Made by a program: the position numbers and the translations under genes. 64,000 nt of DNA from Acidocella sp. (lineage in GTDB: Bacteria > Pseudomonadota > Alphaproteobacteria > Acetobacterales > Acetobacteraceae), in assembly GCA_031291755.1 (NCBI GenBank), contig JARLIK010000035.1, forward strand, positions 18,973 to 82,972. The letters run 5' to 3'. A model generated the notes under the pieces. The model had not been told where the DNA came from. It made no database searches and saw only the letters and a program-made list of their open reading frames with translations. Below, piece by piece: positions 51,580 to 62,063 of the stretch; the stretch's first letter is position 1; every line of letters starts with the position of its first letter.

Positions 51580-53795
51580 CTTCGGTGTTTCGGTTTGGAC
51601 TTTTGCGGTGGAATGAAGCGTTTTGGCACCCGCGGTGCACCGGCGGTGGCGCCGGTGATGATATTGAACAGCAAACCGCCGGTCACCGGCTTGGCTTCCG
51701 CCAGCCGCACTTCAATATTTTGGGCCAATTGGAACGAAAGACGGGTGCGTTTGCCAATCAGGCTCTGGCTGGCCTCGTCATGCACCCAATAATCATCCGG
51801 TAAACTCGCCATCGGCGCAAACCCACTAGCCCCTGTTTCCGTTAAAGTGACGAATAAGCCGAACTTCGTCACCCCAGAAATCCGCCCTTCAAACAACTCT
51901 CCCACGCGGTGTTGCAAATACAGCGCAAGGTAGCGGTCGGTGGAATCGCGCTCCGCCAGGGTGGCGCGGCGTTCGGTGGCGGTAATATGCTCGGCGGTGT
52001 CTGCAAACTTCGCAATATCGGCCACCGTCAGGCCGTCCTTGCCCAGGTTCAGCCCCGTGATAAGCGCACGGTGCACCAGCAAATCCGCATAGCGGCGAAT
52101 CGGCGAGGTGAAATGCGCATATTTCGTCAGTGCCAGGCCAAAATGCCCGATGTTGTCTGGTCCATACTCAGCCTGCGACTGGCTGCGCAGCATGGTCTCA
52201 TTCACCAGCACCGCCTTATCCGTCCCGGCGACCAGCTTCAACACATGGTCTAAATCGCGCGGGTGCAACTGATCAGCGGCCTTCAGCGAAATATCCAAAG
52301 TCGCCAGGAAGCTGCGCAGATTATCAATTTTCTCCGGGCTGGGCGGGGCGTGCAGCCGGTACATGCAGGGCAATTTGTGGTGCTCCAACTCCTCAGCCGC
52401 GCACACATTGGCCAAAATCATGAATTCCTCGATCAGCCGGTGGCTATTCAGCCGGGGTCGGGGCGCGATGCTCGCCACCTGGCCATCCGGCGTCAGCTCA
52501 ACCTTGCGCTCCGGCAAATCCAAATCCAGCGTTCCACGGGCTGTGCGGGCGGCTGAAAGAGCCTCGAACGCCGCATATAAATTGGCATGCGCTTTCGGGT
52601 TGGCTTCGTGCTCGGCCTGCACCTCTTCATAGGTTTTGCGTGCCGCCGAACGCATCAGCCCGCGCCCAAACTTATGCGATTGTTTGCGGCCCTGAGAGTC
52701 GATGAACATCTCGACAAACAAGCACCCCCGGTCCTCGTGCGGCTTCAGGCTGCACCAGCCGTTTGAAAGGGCTTCAGGCAGCATCGGCACCACCCGGTCG
52801 GGGAAGTAGCAGGAATTGCCGCGTTCACGGGCCGAAATATCGAGCGACGATCCAGGCTTCACATAATGCGCCACATCGGCGATCGCCACGATCAGCCGCA
52901 TCCCCTTATCAACCGGCTCCGCGAACACCGCGTCGTCAAAATCCCTGGCGTCAGCGCCATCAATCGTAATTAGCCCAACTTCGCGCAAATCAGTCCGCTT
53001 GCCTAACGGCGTGGCTTTGGCCCGCTCAGCTTCCTTGAGAGCCGCATCAGGAAAGTCCACTGGAATTTCATGCGTCGCAATCGCAATCAAACTGACAGAG
53101 CGTGCATCCGTTACCTGGCCCAGGCACTCGGTAACGCGCGCAGGTTTCGGCCCATAACCAGAGCAGGGCAATGGTTCGGCCCGCACAATCTCACCACTGG
53201 TCGCGCCCATCGTCTCGGTGGCAGGCACCACCCATTCGGCTTTCTGCTTCTTATCGGTTGGTTCAATCCGCCCCCCGGCCCCCTCGGCACGGAACACCCC
53301 GATGATACTGCCGGTTTTTTCGGTGATGCGTTTGAGCGTGCGGCCTTCGTATTTATCCGGCCCCACTTTGCGCAGCCGCGCCAGGACTCGAGCACCCGGT
53401 GCCAAAGCTGGTTGCCCCCGCGCCTCCGCCATCATGAAAATAATCGGTGGCCGGCCTTGGCCTTCCCACACCACGGGCCGCGCCAGTGCCTCGCCATCAC
53501 GGTCAATGCCAGTGACTTCTACCACCGCATTTTCAGGCAACCGTCCGGCTTCGTTGAATTGCTTGGGCCCCACCCGGTCCAGCCCGCCATCGGCCTCGAG
53601 TGACTTCATCAGCCCCCGCAGAGCCTTTTTATCATCCGGCCCGACGCCAAACGCCCGCGCAATCTCGCGCATGCCCACCTTGCCCTTCGCATCCGCCAGA
53701 AAACTTTTAACGGCATCACGAGTCGGCAGCTTTTGCGCCGGTTTGGTCCCGGTTTTGGGCAGCTTTGGCCGGGGTTTTTTATGGACTGTCTTCAT
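51576..53795 (-). CDS. rnr: Ribonuclease R
   Basis: A 739-aa 3'-5' exoribonuclease. It has an N-terminal winged helix (KVGMREIARAFGVGPDDKKA) and cold-shock domains. The RNB catalytic domain follows, with ITIDGADARDFDDAVFAEP (the Mg-binding Asp cluster). The C-terminal S1 domain is around 645-720 (GRISGVTKFGLFVTLTETG). A basic C-terminal tail (PPQKSKPKHRR) follows. It degrades structured RNA and processes rRNA. Its place after topA on the same strand is conserved in related genomes. Confidence 0.95.
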   Translation of the reverse strand: MKTVHKKPRPKLPKTGTKPAQKLPTRDAVKSFLADAKGKVGMREIARAFGVGPDDKKALRGLMKSLEADGGLDRVGPKQFNEAGRLPENAVVEVTGIDRDGEALARPVVWEGQGRPPIIFMMAEARGQPALAPGARVLARLRKVGPDKYEGRTLKRITEKTGSIIGVFRAEGAGGRIEPTDKKQKAEWVVPATETMGATSGEIVRAEPLPCSGYGPKPARVTECLGQVTDARSVSLIAIATHEIPVDFPDAALKEAERAKATPLGKRTDLREVGLITIDGADARDFDDAVFAEPVDKGMRLIVAIADVAHYVKPGSSLDISARERGNSCYFPDRVVPMLPEALSNGWCSLKPHEDRGCLFVEMFIDSQGRKQSHKFGRGLMRSAARKTYEEVQAEHEANPKAHANLYAAFEALSAARTARGTLDLDLPERKVELTPDGQVASIAPRPRLNSHRLIEEFMILANVCAAEELEHHKLPCMYRLHAPPSPEKIDNLRSFLATLDISLKAADQLHPRDLDHVLKLVAGTDKAVLVNETMLRSQSQAEYGPDNIGHFGLALTKYAHFTSPIRRYADLLVHRALITGLNLGKDGLTVADIAKFADTAEHITATERRATLAERDSTDRYLALYLQHRVGELFEGRISGVTKFGLFVTLTETGASGFAPMASLPDDYWVHDEASQSLIGKRTRLSFQLAQNIEVRLAEAKPVTGGLLFNIITGATAGAPRVPKRFIPPQKSKPKHRR

Positions 53796-53834
53796 ACCCC
53801 TAGTATGGGGCTTCGAAGCCTTGCCGACAAAGGG

Positions 53835-54254
53835 TTATAGAGCGATCAACAGCGCCACGACGCTGGCCCACCCCATCACCACCCAGGTCAGCAGGATGCC
53901 GCCAAACCGGAACGGGTTGGGGGCAGGGCGGCTCATGCCCACCGGATGCGCCACCCTGGCCACCACCAGCAGCACCGCCAGCAATGTCACCATCCAATGC
54001 GCCGCCCCCGCCGCCTCGATGCCGCCAAGCAGAATGAGCGCCAGCGGTACATATTCGGCAAAATTGGCGTGGCAGCGCACCGCAATCTGCAGTTTCGGCG
54101 CTTTGACCTCCCCTCCGAAAAGAATTCTGTCATTCGCATCGTCGCCTAAGCTGATATTGGTCTTGGCCCGCGCCATCACCACCCGCGCCGACAGCGCCAC
54201 GTACAGCAGGCCCAGCACACCCGCCGTCAGCAACGTGATGGGAATATTATTCAT
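53835..54254 (-). CDS. MAPEG-family membrane protein
   Basis: A 139-aa protein with four hydrophobic segments (ITLLTAGVLGLLYVALSARV, VPLALILLGGIEA, MVTLLAVLLVVARVAHPVG, LLTWVVMGWASVVALLIAL). KLQIAVRCHANFAEYVPLAL carries the MAPEG RxxxNxxEy-type signature. The superfamily includes membrane glutathione transferases; the activity here is unknown. ATG 54254 has GCGGAGG upstream and overlaps the MOSC stop (ATGA). Confidence 0.88.
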   Translation of the reverse strand: MNNIPITLLTAGVLGLLYVALSARVVMARAKTNISLGDDANDRILFGGEVKAPKLQIAVRCHANFAEYVPLALILLGGIEAAGAAHWMVTLLAVLLVVARVAHPVGMSRPAPNPFRFGGILLTWVVMGWASVVALLIAL

Positions 54255-54820
54255 ATCAAACTTCCTCCGCTCCAATTTTTATTATCCGGTATTTTCAAAC
54301 GCACCGGCCCTGGGCGGATGCTACCCGCTTGTTCGACTGACGCAACAATCCCGCGGCGGTTTTTGGCCGATTTCACGAACGACAAATCGAGATCAACCTG
54401 CCCCGGATAATGCGCCGCCACTTCGCGCCCCGCAAAGCGGCATGGGGCGTTATCGCCCTCATTCACCAGCGTTGCACCGTTTTCAAAAAACAGCCGCGTG
54501 CCCCACGGGATGTTGGTAAAGTCCGGCACGCCTTGGATAAGAATATTGGCTCCAATCCATTCCGGTTTCACGTCCGGCAAATCCATTGTCCGGGCGATCA
54601 ACTCAAGGTCTTCAACCGAAACAACCGTCACCTGCCGGCCGCTGCGCATTGCCATTCCGGCCGGATACCATTTCTCTCGCGCCCCGGCAGCACGAGTGAA
54701 ACCATAATGCCGGTCGCCTAAAATCCCTTGCAGGTCGAGGTTGAGGGCTTCAACACGCTCGGTGCGGAAATGGCCGGCGTGAGGCGTGGCAAATACCGCA
54801 AGAATAGTGGCTGTTATCAT
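54251..54820 (-). CDS. MOSC-domain protein
   Basis: A 189-aa protein with a MOSC beta-barrel core. VEALNLDLQGILGDRHYGFT is the family start, VTVVSVEDLELIARTMDLPD the middle, and GANILIQGV, then LVNEGDNAPCRFAGREVA, holds the conserved Cys that receives sulfur in MOSC proteins. The domain is shared with Moco sulfurases and YiiM/mARC-type enzymes; the precise role is unknown. ATG 54820 is preferred over a GTG two codons earlier. It is co-transcribed with the MAPEG gene. Confidence 0.86.
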   Translation of the reverse strand: MITATILAVFATPHAGHFRTERVEALNLDLQGILGDRHYGFTRAAGAREKWYPAGMAMRSGRQVTVVSVEDLELIARTMDLPDVKPEWIGANILIQGVPDFTNIPWGTRLFFENGATLVNEGDNAPCRFAGREVAAHYPGQVDLDLSFVKSAKNRRGIVASVEQAGSIRPGPVRLKIPDNKNWSGGSLI

Positions 54821-54843
54821 ACTCACGCCGTTACCACACGTTC

Positions 54844-54877
54844 GTCATTGCGCGCAGAGCGAAGCAATCCAGGGTCC
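54844..54877. repeat. Short intergenic palindromic repeat (CGTCATTGCG type)
   Basis: CGTCATTGCGCGCAGAGCGA continues into AGCAATCCAGGGTCC, between the MOSC and topA genes. ATTGC and GCAAT are inverted around the centre. From memory, CGTCATTGCGAG-n-GAAGCAATCC(AGG) repeats are scattered between genes in many alphaproteobacteria. I see a single copy in this window. Confidence 0.65.
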
Positions 54878-54905
54878 GCGTGTCAAATCCGCATTGGCGG
54901 CAGGG

Positions 54906-57593
54906 CTATGATTTCACCTTGGGTTTTGCAGCGGTTTTCGCCTTTGGCTTCGCGGCAGTCTTGGCCTTGGGCTTCGCCTTCGGCTTGGCTGCTGCCTTCG
55001 CCTTCGGTGCTGCCTTGGCTTTAGGCTCCTTTACCAGCGCCGCTGCCTTCAACTTCGGCGCAGCTTTCCTCACCGCGCCTTTTTTGCCTTTCGGCACCAG
55101 CACTTTGCCCTTCTCAGCTAACAACGCCACCGCCTCATCGAGCGTAAAATCCGCTAACTCGGCACCACGCGGCAAATTCGCCACCATCTTGCCCCATTGC
55201 GCGTAGGGGCCAAACCGCCCCTTGCGGGCCACCACCGGCTCGCCATCCTTCGGGTGCGCCCCCAGGCTGCGAATGGAATCCTGCTTCTTGCCGATCAGAT
55301 CCATCGCCCGGTTCAGCCCGATGTGCAGCACGTCATCATCGCGGTCGAGCGAGGCATAAATCGCGCCCATTTTCACAAATGGTCCAAACCGCCCCACGCC
55401 CGCTTCAATCGGCTCCTTGGCCTCCGGGTGAATTCCCACCAGCCGCGGCAGTGAGAGCAGCCCCAGCGCGTCTTCCAAGGTCAGCGCATCCGCATCCATC
55501 CCCTTGGTCAATGATGAGCGTTTCGGTTTAGATTTTTTATCGTTGGGATCAGCCTCGCCGAGTTGAACATACAACCCATAAGGCCCGCGCTTGAGGGTAA
55601 TATCCTGCCCGGTCTCAGGGTGCTTGCCCAACACCCGCATGCCGTCCTTGAGCGAATCATCAGGGTTATCACCGCCATCAATCGCCAGCTTGCGGGTATA
55701 TTGGCAGGCCGGGTAATTCGAGCATCCGATAAAGCTGCCGAACTTACCCAGCCGAAGCCCAATCCGCCCGGTGCCGCACGCGGGGCAGGAGCGGGGGTCC
55801 GAGCCATCTTCGCGCGAGGGGAAAAAATGCGGTCCTAAATCAGCATCCAACGCATCAATGACGTCGGAAATTTTCAAATCCTTGGTCTCGGCAATCGCCG
55901 CCGAAAAATCCGTCCAGAATTTACGCAGCACCTCGCGCCAATTGGCCTTGCCCTCGGCGATATCATCTAGTTGTTCTTCAAGGGCGGCAGTAAAACCGGT
56001 ATCCACATAGCGGGTGAAAAAACTCACCAGAAACGCTGTTACCAACCGGCCACGATCTTCCGGAATAAACCGCCGCGCTTCAAGCCGCACGTAGTTACGA
56101 TCCCGCAACACCGTCAAAATTGAGGCATAGGTGGAAGGCCGGCCAATGCCCAGCTCTTCCATCTTCTTCACCAAGGACGCTTCCGAATAGCGTGGTGGCG
56201 GCTGGGTGAAATGCTGGGTGGCTTCTACTTTATTGGTCTTCGCGGCATCGCCTTTGTTGATCGGCGGCAAAATCCGCGCGTCATCATCATCCGAAACATC
56301 ATCCTGGTCTTCATGATACAGTTTTAAAAACCCATCGAACGCCAGCACCGAGCCGGTGGCCCGTAAAATCTGTCCCTTGCCATCGGTCAAATCCACAGCC
56401 GTCTGATCCAGTTCAGCCGATTGCATCTGGCAAGCCAAAGCCCGCTTATAAATCAGCTCATACAGCCGCGCCTGGTCGTTTGACAGCATCTTGGCAACTC
56501 GCGCCGGCACCAGCGTAATATCGGTCGGCCTGATCGCCTCATGCGCTTCCTGGGCGTTCTTCGATTTGGAGATATATTCGCGCGGTGCGCCCGGTAGATA
56601 ATCCGGCCCAAACTCTGATTTTATCTGCTCGCGCATCGCCAGCACGGCTTCCTTAGCCAGCTGCACGCCGTCGGTTCGCATATAGGTGATCAACCCCACC
56701 GTCTCGCCGCCGATCTCAACGCCTTCGTAAAGCTGTTGCGCGGTACGCATGGTCTGCTGTGATGAGAACCCCAGCTTGCGGCTGGCCTCCTGCTGCAGGG
56801 TTGAAGTGATGAACGGCGGCGGCGGATTGCGCTTGCTGCGCTTCTTCTCAACCGCGGACACTTCAAACGCACCAGCCTGCACGGCAGTCTTCGCCGCCAG
56901 CGCCTTGGCTTCGTTGTTTAGGTCAAACTGCTCGAGCTTCTTGCCCTGATAATGCGTCAGCTTGGCGGCAAACGGCGCCCCGCTCGGCGTGGCAAATCCA
57001 GCCTCAACGGTCCAATATTCCCGTGCCTTAAAAACCTCGATCTCAGCTTCGCGCTCACAAATCAGCCGCAGCGAGACTGACTGCACACGCCCGGCGCTCT
57101 TGCTGCCCGGCAATTTGCGCCACAGCACCGGCGAGAGCGTGAACCCCACCAGATAATCCAGCGCCCGGCGGGCGAGGTAAGCCTCAATCAGCGGCTGATC
57201 CAACTCGCGCGGTGCCGCCATTGCGGCCTTCACGGCGGTTTTGGTAATTTCGTTGAACGTCACGCGCAGAACATTCACGCCCTTCAGCGCGTTTTTATCC
57301 TCCAGCATCGCCCGCACATGCCAGGAAATGGCCTCACCCTCACGGTCAGGGTCAGTCGCCAGATACAGGGTTTTGGCCCCCTTAACGGCCTTGGCGATGG
57401 CGGCCATATGCTTCTGGCCGCGCTCATCGGCTTCCCAGGACATTGCGAAATCATCATCCGGGCGAACCGAGCCATCCTTTGGCGGCAAATCGCGCACATG
57501 GCCAAACGACGCCAGCACGGTGTACTTGTCGCCTAAATATTTGTTGATTGTCTTGGCCTTGGAAGGCGATTCGACGACGACGATATCAGTCAA
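54906..57593 (-). CDS. topA: DNA topoisomerase I
   Basis: An 895-aa type IA topoisomerase that relaxes negative supercoils. The Toprim domain has VVVESPSKAKTINKYLG and LATDPDREGEAISWH, and the catalytic Tyr is in LITYMRTDG. One C4 zinc ribbon is visible near residue 595 (CPACGTGRIG, then CSNYPAC), followed by TopA C-terminal repeats (KRGPYGLYVQLGE and two similar KFGPF/GRFGPY copies). The last about 60 residues are a Lys/Ala/Pro-rich low-complexity tail, probably for DNA binding. The start is TTG. It is 13 bases downstream of dprA. Confidence 0.97.
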   Translation of the reverse strand: MTDIVVVESPSKAKTINKYLGDKYTVLASFGHVRDLPPKDGSVRPDDDFAMSWEADERGQKHMAAIAKAVKGAKTLYLATDPDREGEAISWHVRAMLEDKNALKGVNVLRVTFNEITKTAVKAAMAAPRELDQPLIEAYLARRALDYLVGFTLSPVLWRKLPGSKSAGRVQSVSLRLICEREAEIEVFKAREYWTVEAGFATPSGAPFAAKLTHYQGKKLEQFDLNNEAKALAAKTAVQAGAFEVSAVEKKRSKRNPPPPFITSTLQQEASRKLGFSSQQTMRTAQQLYEGVEIGGETVGLITYMRTDGVQLAKEAVLAMREQIKSEFGPDYLPGAPREYISKSKNAQEAHEAIRPTDITLVPARVAKMLSNDQARLYELIYKRALACQMQSAELDQTAVDLTDGKGQILRATGSVLAFDGFLKLYHEDQDDVSDDDDARILPPINKGDAAKTNKVEATQHFTQPPPRYSEASLVKKMEELGIGRPSTYASILTVLRDRNYVRLEARRFIPEDRGRLVTAFLVSFFTRYVDTGFTAALEEQLDDIAEGKANWREVLRKFWTDFSAAIAETKDLKISDVIDALDADLGPHFFPSREDGSDPRSCPACGTGRIGLRLGKFGSFIGCSNYPACQYTRKLAIDGGDNPDDSLKDGMRVLGKHPETGQDITLKRGPYGLYVQLGEADPNDKKSKPKRSSLTKGMDADALTLEDALGLLSLPRLVGIHPEAKEPIEAGVGRFGPFVKMGAIYASLDRDDDVLHIGLNRAMDLIGKKQDSIRSLGAHPKDGEPVVARKGRFGPYAQWGKMVANLPRGAELADFTLDEAVALLAEKGKVLVPKGKKGAVRKAAPKLKAAALVKEPKAKAAPKAKAAAKPKAKPKAKTAAKPKAKTAAKPKVKS

Positions 57594-57606
57594 ACGACCA
57601 TCCTAT

Positions 57607-58734
57607 TCATCCAGTGGCGACACGCGCCACCCGGTTACCAACCAGCATTTCAACCTTGCCTGCAAGTTCAAGTTCAAGGAGGACCGCCATTATGGCGGCT
57701 GTGGACAACTGGCAGCGCCGGGCTATCTCGTCAACCATTACCGGGTCAGGACCCACCAAATCCACGATTTTTCGCCGCCCAGCCGCCATTTCAGCTTCGC
57801 TGGCGGCCTCCCAGAGGGCGGGTTTTTCGGCAAACCCGCTCCGGGCATGCACAAACAGCGGGTCTCGCGCCAGGCCCTGGCGGGCCGGATGGTCCGGCAG
57901 ATTGGCCAGCACATCGGCGGCGGTCTCGGTCAAATGCGCCCCTTGCCGGATTAAATCGTTCGAGCCTTTGCAGCGCGGGTCCAGCGGCGAACCGGGTACG
58001 GCAAATATCTCCCGCCCGGCTTCATTGGCCATCCGCGCCGTAATCAACGAGCCTGATTTTATCGCGGCCTCGATCACCACCAGCCCCAATGACAACCCAG
58101 CAATCACCCGGTTGCGCTTTGGAAAATGTTTCGCAATCGGGGCGGTGCCAAACGGCGCCTCGGCCACCACGCAGCCGGTTTCGGCAATCTGCGCCTGTAG
58201 TTTTTCATTCTCGGGCGGGTAGGGGATATCAATGCCACCGGCGATGGCGGCGATGGTACGGCCCGTGCTCATGGCACCCTTATGGGCAGCGGCATCGATG
58301 CCGCGTGCCAGGCCGGAAACGACCGTTAGCTTCTGTTGCGCCAGGTCAGCGGCCAGTTGCTCGGCCATCCGCATGCCGTTGGCCGAGGCATTGCGCGCCC
58401 CCACCACCCCCACGCAACGGGTTGAGAGCAGTTTGACATCCCCCAGCACCGCCAAAACCGGCGGCGCATCGGCCATATCGGCCAGAAATTCCGGGTAATC
58501 AGGCGTATCGACATAAATAAACGTGCCGCCGATTTTACGCAGTTGTATCAGTTCGCGCTCAACATCGCCGCGGCTGGGAATTTTCGTCGCCGCCCGGCCA
58601 CCCGCCCGCGCCAGTTCGGGCAAAGCCGCCAGCGCCTGCGCCACATCACCAAAGCGGCTCATCAGCCGCCGGTAGGTCAGGGGGCCAACGCCTTCGGTCC
58701 GGATCAGCCGCAACCGATCAAGCGCATCATTCAT
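57607..58734 (-). CDS. dprA: DNA-processing protein DprA
   Basis: A 375-aa protein with an N-terminal helix-hairpin-helix ([18 protein letters not shown]). A Rossmann-fold core follows with [37 protein letters not shown] and [13 protein letters not shown]-terminal winged helix (about 310-375) has [20 protein letters not shown]. It loads RecA on incoming single-stranded DNA in transformation and is widely kept in non-competent species too. It overlaps plsY upstream (ATGA) and precedes topA. Confidence 0.96.
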   Translation of the reverse strand: MNDALDRLRLIRTEGVGPLTYRRLMSRFGDVAQALAALPELARAGGRAATKIPSRGDVERELIQLRKIGGTFIYVDTPDYPEFLADMADAPPVLAVLGDVKLLSTRCVGVVGARNASANGMRMAEQLAADLAQQKLTVVSGLARGIDAAAHKGAMSTGRTIAAIAGGIDIPYPPENEKLQAQIAETGCVVAEAPFGTAPIAKHFPKRNRVIAGLSLGLVVIEAAIKSGSLITARMANEAGREIFAVPGSPLDPRCKGSNDLIRQGAHLTETAADVLANLPDHPARQGLARDPLFVHARSGFAEKPALWEAASEAEMAAGRRKIVDLVGPDPVMVDEIARRCQLSTAAIMAVLLELELAGKVEMLVGNRVARVATG

Positions 58735-59312
58735 TTTTTCTCGCCGATTTTCGGCTCGGTTCCGGCCCGCAACCGGGCGATATTGGCGCTATGCTTCCAG
58801 AACACCAAGGCCGCCAGCAGCATCGCAAGCGCCGCCAGCCTGAAATGCCCCAGCACCACTGAGGCAAACGGCGCCATCGCAAAAGCGATCAGGGCGGCGG
58901 TCGAGGAGGTCCGCATCAGGAACGCGATCACCAGCCAGGTGGCGCAGGAGATCAGCCCAACCGGAAACGACCCCGCCAGCAGCACGCCAAGCCCGGTGGC
59001 AACGCCCTTGCCGCCTTTGAAGCCAAGCCAGATGGGGAATAAATGCCCCAGAAACACCGCCAGCCCGACGACGTAAGGGGCCACATCGCCAAACTGCCAG
59101 GCGATCAGCACCGCCAGATAACCCTTGAAGCCATCCAGAAATAATGTCGCCGCCGCCAGCTTTTTATTGCCGGTGCGCAGCACATTGGTCGCACCGATAT
59201 TGCCCGAGCCGATGCTGCGGATGTCACCCAAACCCGCATAGCGTGTTAGGATAAGGCCAAAAGGTATTGATCCTAAAAGATAGCCAAATAGGCACAGGAT
59301 AATGATTGTCAT
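58731..59312 (-). CDS. plsY: Acyl-phosphate:glycerol-3-phosphate acyltransferase PlsY
   Basis: A 193-aa integral membrane enzyme that starts phospholipid synthesis by acylating glycerol 3-phosphate from acyl phosphate. [20 protein letters not shown], then [35 protein letters not shown] and later hydrophobic segments are the three conserved PlsY motif regions. It overlaps its neighbours by ATGA on both sides (pyrX and dprA). Confidence 0.96.
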   Translation of the reverse strand: MTIIILCLFGYLLGSIPFGLILTRYAGLGDIRSIGSGNIGATNVLRTGNKKLAAATLFLDGFKGYLAVLIAWQFGDVAPYVVGLAVFLGHLFPIWLGFKGGKGVATGLGVLLAGSFPVGLISCATWLVIAFLMRTSSTAALIAFAMAPFASVVLGHFRLAALAMLLAALVFWKHSANIARLRAGTEPKIGEKK

Positions 59313-60574
59313 CCGAACACCCGCCGCCCGGCCTTCCAGGTGCCCAGCACACGGCCTTCCAGGGCCCGGCCATCAAAGGGCGTGTTCTGCGCCTTGCCGG
59401 GCAGTTTACCAGCTTCCACGCGCCAGGAGCGCTCCGGGTGGAACAGGCATAAATCCGCCGCAGCGCCCTTGCGCAGCACTCCGGCGTCCAGCCCCAACCA
59501 TTTCGCCGGTTTTTCGGTCAATAATGCCAGCGCCTGCATCATGCTGAGTGTCCCCGCCTGCACCTGCGCCAATGTTACCGCCAGCAAGGTTGCCAGCCCG
59601 GCGCCACCTGAGGATGCCTCAGCAAAGGGCAGGCGCTTGTCATCGGCATCGCGCGGCTGATGGTCCGAGGCAATCGCATCAATGGTGCCGTCCGCCAGCG
59701 CTGCCAAAATTCCCAGCCGGTCGGCTTCTGCCCTGAGCGGCGGCGAAAACTTCGCATAGGTGCGGAAATCGCCAATGGCGGTCTCATTCAAATCAAAATA
59801 CGGCGGCGCGGTATCGCAGGTGATATGCAGCCCCTTGTCCTTGGCCTGGCGGATCAGCGCACAGGCTTCGGCGGTGGTGATATGAGCAAAATGCACCGCC
59901 CCACCGGTCATTTCAGCGAGGCGGATATCGCGCGCCACCATGATCGCTTCCGCTGCCGCCGGAATGCCGGGCAGCCCCATCATGGTCGCCCGCGCCCCGG
60001 TGGTTGCCGCCCCGCCGGCTGCCAGTTCAGGGTCTTCCGGGTGCTGCACAATCCGCGCCCCAAAGCCGCTGGCGTAGGAGAGCGCGTTGCGCATCAGCCT
60101 GATCGAGGCCACCGCCTTGCGGCCATCAGTGAATGCCACCGCGCCCTCGGCCTTCAGCAGCCCATATTCCGCCAACTCCTCGCCTTTGCAGCCGCGCGTG
60201 GCGGCGGCGTAGGGGATGAGTGAAACCGTGCCGATTTCCTCGCCCCGCGCCCGGATAAACCGCACCAGCGCCGGGTCATCGATCGCGGGCTTGGTATCCG
60301 GCAGCACCGCAATGCTGGTAATGCCGCCGGCTGCCGCGGCCCGTGCCGCTGAGGCGATGGTCTCGCGATATTCATAGCCAGGTTCCCCCAGCGAGGCCCG
60401 CATATCCACCAGCCCAGGGCATAAAATCGCGCCCTCGGCCTCAATAATTTCAGCCCCATCAGGAGTGCCGAGCGAGGCACCAAAATCAGCAATTTTGCCG
60501 TCCTGCACCAGCAATTCGCCAGCGATAAGCCCATCTGGCGTCGCTAGCCGCACCTTGCGGATCAGGGTCATCAT
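59309..60574 (-). CDS. pyrX: Dihydroorotase homologue lacking metal ligands (PyrX/PyrC')
   Basis: A 421-aa amidohydrolase-fold protein. The site of the zinc-binding HxH (normally DMHVHLREPG) reads [10 protein letters not shown], with R59 and S61 in place of the two His. Other elements such as FAHITTAEA and [11 protein letters not shown] remain. Such pseudo-dihydroorotases pair with PyrB and are needed to stabilise the transcarbamoylase complex in several bacteria. It overlaps pyrB (ATGA), which supports that role. A true pyrC should exist elsewhere. Confidence 0.9.
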   Translation of the reverse strand: MMTLIRKVRLATPDGLIAGELLVQDGKIADFGASLGTPDGAEIIEAEGAILCPGLVDMRASLGEPGYEYRETIASAARAAAAGGITSIAVLPDTKPAIDDPALVRFIRARGEEIGTVSLIPYAAATRGCKGEELAEYGLLKAEGAVAFTDGRKAVASIRLMRNALSYASGFGARIVQHPEDPELAAGGAATTGARATMMGLPGIPAAAEAIMVARDIRLAEMTGGAVHFAHITTAEACALIRQAKDKGLHITCDTAPPYFDLNETAIGDFRTYAKFSPPLRAEADRLGILAALADGTIDAIASDHQPRDADDKRLPFAEASSGGAGLATLLAVTLAQVQAGTLSMMQALALLTEKPAKWLGLDAGVLRKGAAADLCLFHPERSWRVEAGKLPGKAQNTPFDGRALEGRVLGTWKAGRRVFG

Positions 60575-61491
60575 ATCGTCCCCCGCGCCAGCGTATCGAG
60601 CACCGCCATCCGCACCGCGACTCCCATCTCCACCTGTTCCTTGATCACCGAGCGTACCGGGTCATCTGCTACCGCGCTGTCGATCTCAACGCCGCGATTC
60701 ATAGGCCCCGGATGCATCACCAGCGCATCTGGTTTGGCATGGGCAAGCTTCTCGGCATTCAGCCCATAAAAGGCGAAAAACTCTCGCTCGCTTGGGATCA
60801 GCCCTTTATTCATGCGCTCTTTTTGCAACCGCAGCGCCATCACGATATCGGCCCCGGCCAGCCCTTCGGCCATGTCGTTGTAAACCGTCACGCCCAGCGA
60901 GCCGGCTTCCGCCGGTATCAGGGTAGGGGGCCCAACGACCCGAACATGGTTCCCCATCATCGACAGCAGCAACATGTTTGACCGCGCCACCCGCGAATGT
61001 GCGATGTCTCCGCAAATGGCAATCGTCAGCCCATCCAACCGGCCTTTGTTTCGCCTTATGGTCAGCGCATCCAGCAGCGCCTGGGTGGGGTGTTCATGGG
61101 TGCCGTCGCCGGCGTTGATCACCGAGGCTTCGACCTTCTGTGCCAAAAGTGCTGGCGCACCGGACTGATTATGCCGTACCACCAGCAGATCGCAGTTCAT
61201 GGCGTTCAGCGTGGCGGCGGTATCCAGCAGCGTCTCACCCTTGCTGACCGAGGAGGTGGAGACCGACATATTGATCACATCGGCTCCTAGACGTTTTCCA
61301 GCCAGCTCAAAGCTGGTGCGGGTGCGCGTGGAGTCCTCAAAAAACAGGTTGATCAAGGTTCGCCCGCGCAACAAATCGCGCTGGGTTTTGCCGGACCGGT
61401 TCAATAAAACATAATTTTCCGCCAGATCGAGCAGCGCTGTAATGGCGGGCGGGTTCAGGCCCTGAATGCCCAGAAGGTGGCGGTTTGTCAT
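60571..61491 (-). CDS. pyrB: Aspartate carbamoyltransferase catalytic subunit
   Basis: A 306-aa enzyme that joins carbamoyl phosphate and aspartate, the committed step of pyrimidine synthesis, using the CarAB product. [20 protein letters not shown] is the carbamoyl-phosphate loop, [17 protein letters not shown] and [10 protein letters not shown] are further active-site segments, and [14 protein letters not shown] closes the site. I use ATG 61491; a GTG seven codons earlier is possible. It is the first gene of the pyrB-pyrX-plsY-dprA-topA run. Confidence 0.97.
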   Translation of the reverse strand: MTNRHLLGIQGLNPPAITALLDLAENYVLLNRSGKTQRDLLRGRTLINLFFEDSTRTRTSFELAGKRLGADVINMSVSTSSVSKGETLLDTAATLNAMNCDLLVVRHNQSGAPALLAQKVEASVINAGDGTHEHPTQALLDALTIRRNKGRLDGLTIAICGDIAHSRVARSNMLLLSMMGNHVRVVGPPTLIPAEAGSLGVTVYNDMAEGLAGADIVMALRLQKERMNKGLIPSEREFFAFYGLNAEKLAHAKPDALVMHPGPMNRGVEIDSAVADDPVRSVIKEQVEMGVAVRMAVLDTLARGTI

Positions 61492-61610
61492 TAAAACATG
61501 GTTAGACCACAAACCTCCCCGCGCTGGGAAGCCTCACGATAAAAGTTATGCATATTGAAATAGTTAGCCCACATGACGACATACCCTTATGAAGATTGAT
61601 CGGGAGCGTG

Positions 61611-62021
61611 ATGCGTAAAATTTTGGCTTTGGCGGCATTATTAGGGGCTTCCGGCTGTGCGCTTCTGCCGTTTGGCAACCCGCCGCTGCCTACCACCCCC
61701 GCAACGCCAGTGTTCTTTCAGCCGTTCTCATCGGCGCTGGACCCGGCGGCCCTGACCACCATCGCTACCGCCGCCAAGGTGGCCGCCGAGGAGCCCAACG
61801 CCAAAATCATCGTGGCCGGTGCTGCCGATAACACCGGCGACACGGCGGGCAACGAGGCATTATCGCGGGCGCGGGCGAAGATCGTTGCTGATCAACTCGT
61901 TGCTGATGGTGTCGATAAAACCCGTATCAAGGCTTACGGCATCGGCGAAACCGGCACGCTGGGCGATATGTCGCAGTATAGCCGCCGGGTTCTGATCAAA
62001 ATCGACAATTTATCCCAATAG
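61611..62021 (+). CDS. OmpA-domain lipoprotein
   Basis: A 136-aa lipoprotein. The signal peptide ends in LGASGC, with the lipidated Cys at residue 16. Residues about 30-136 form a compact OmpA-like peptidoglycan-binding domain (IIVAGAADNTGDTAGNEALS, RAKIVADQLVADGVDKTRI, GIGETG, SRRVLIKI). It would tether the outer membrane to peptidoglycan. GGGAG precedes the ATG. It is divergent from pyrB with a 119-base gap. Confidence 0.86.
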   Translation: MRKILALAALLGASGCALLPFGNPPLPTTPATPVFFQPFSSALDPAALTTIATAAKVAAEEPNAKIIVAGAADNTGDTAGNEALSRARAKIVADQLVADGVDKTRIKAYGIGETGTLGDMSQYSRRVLIKIDNLSQ

Positions 62022-62063
62022 ACTAGCCCTCCGCAGGCGGCCCGGACGAAAGGTCTGACACGC

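Noticed and set aside
54906..55075. Tandem DNA repeat at the end of topA
   Set aside because: It encodes a Lys/Ala/Pro-rich tail, common low-complexity sequence at the C-terminus of such TopA proteins, not a separate element.
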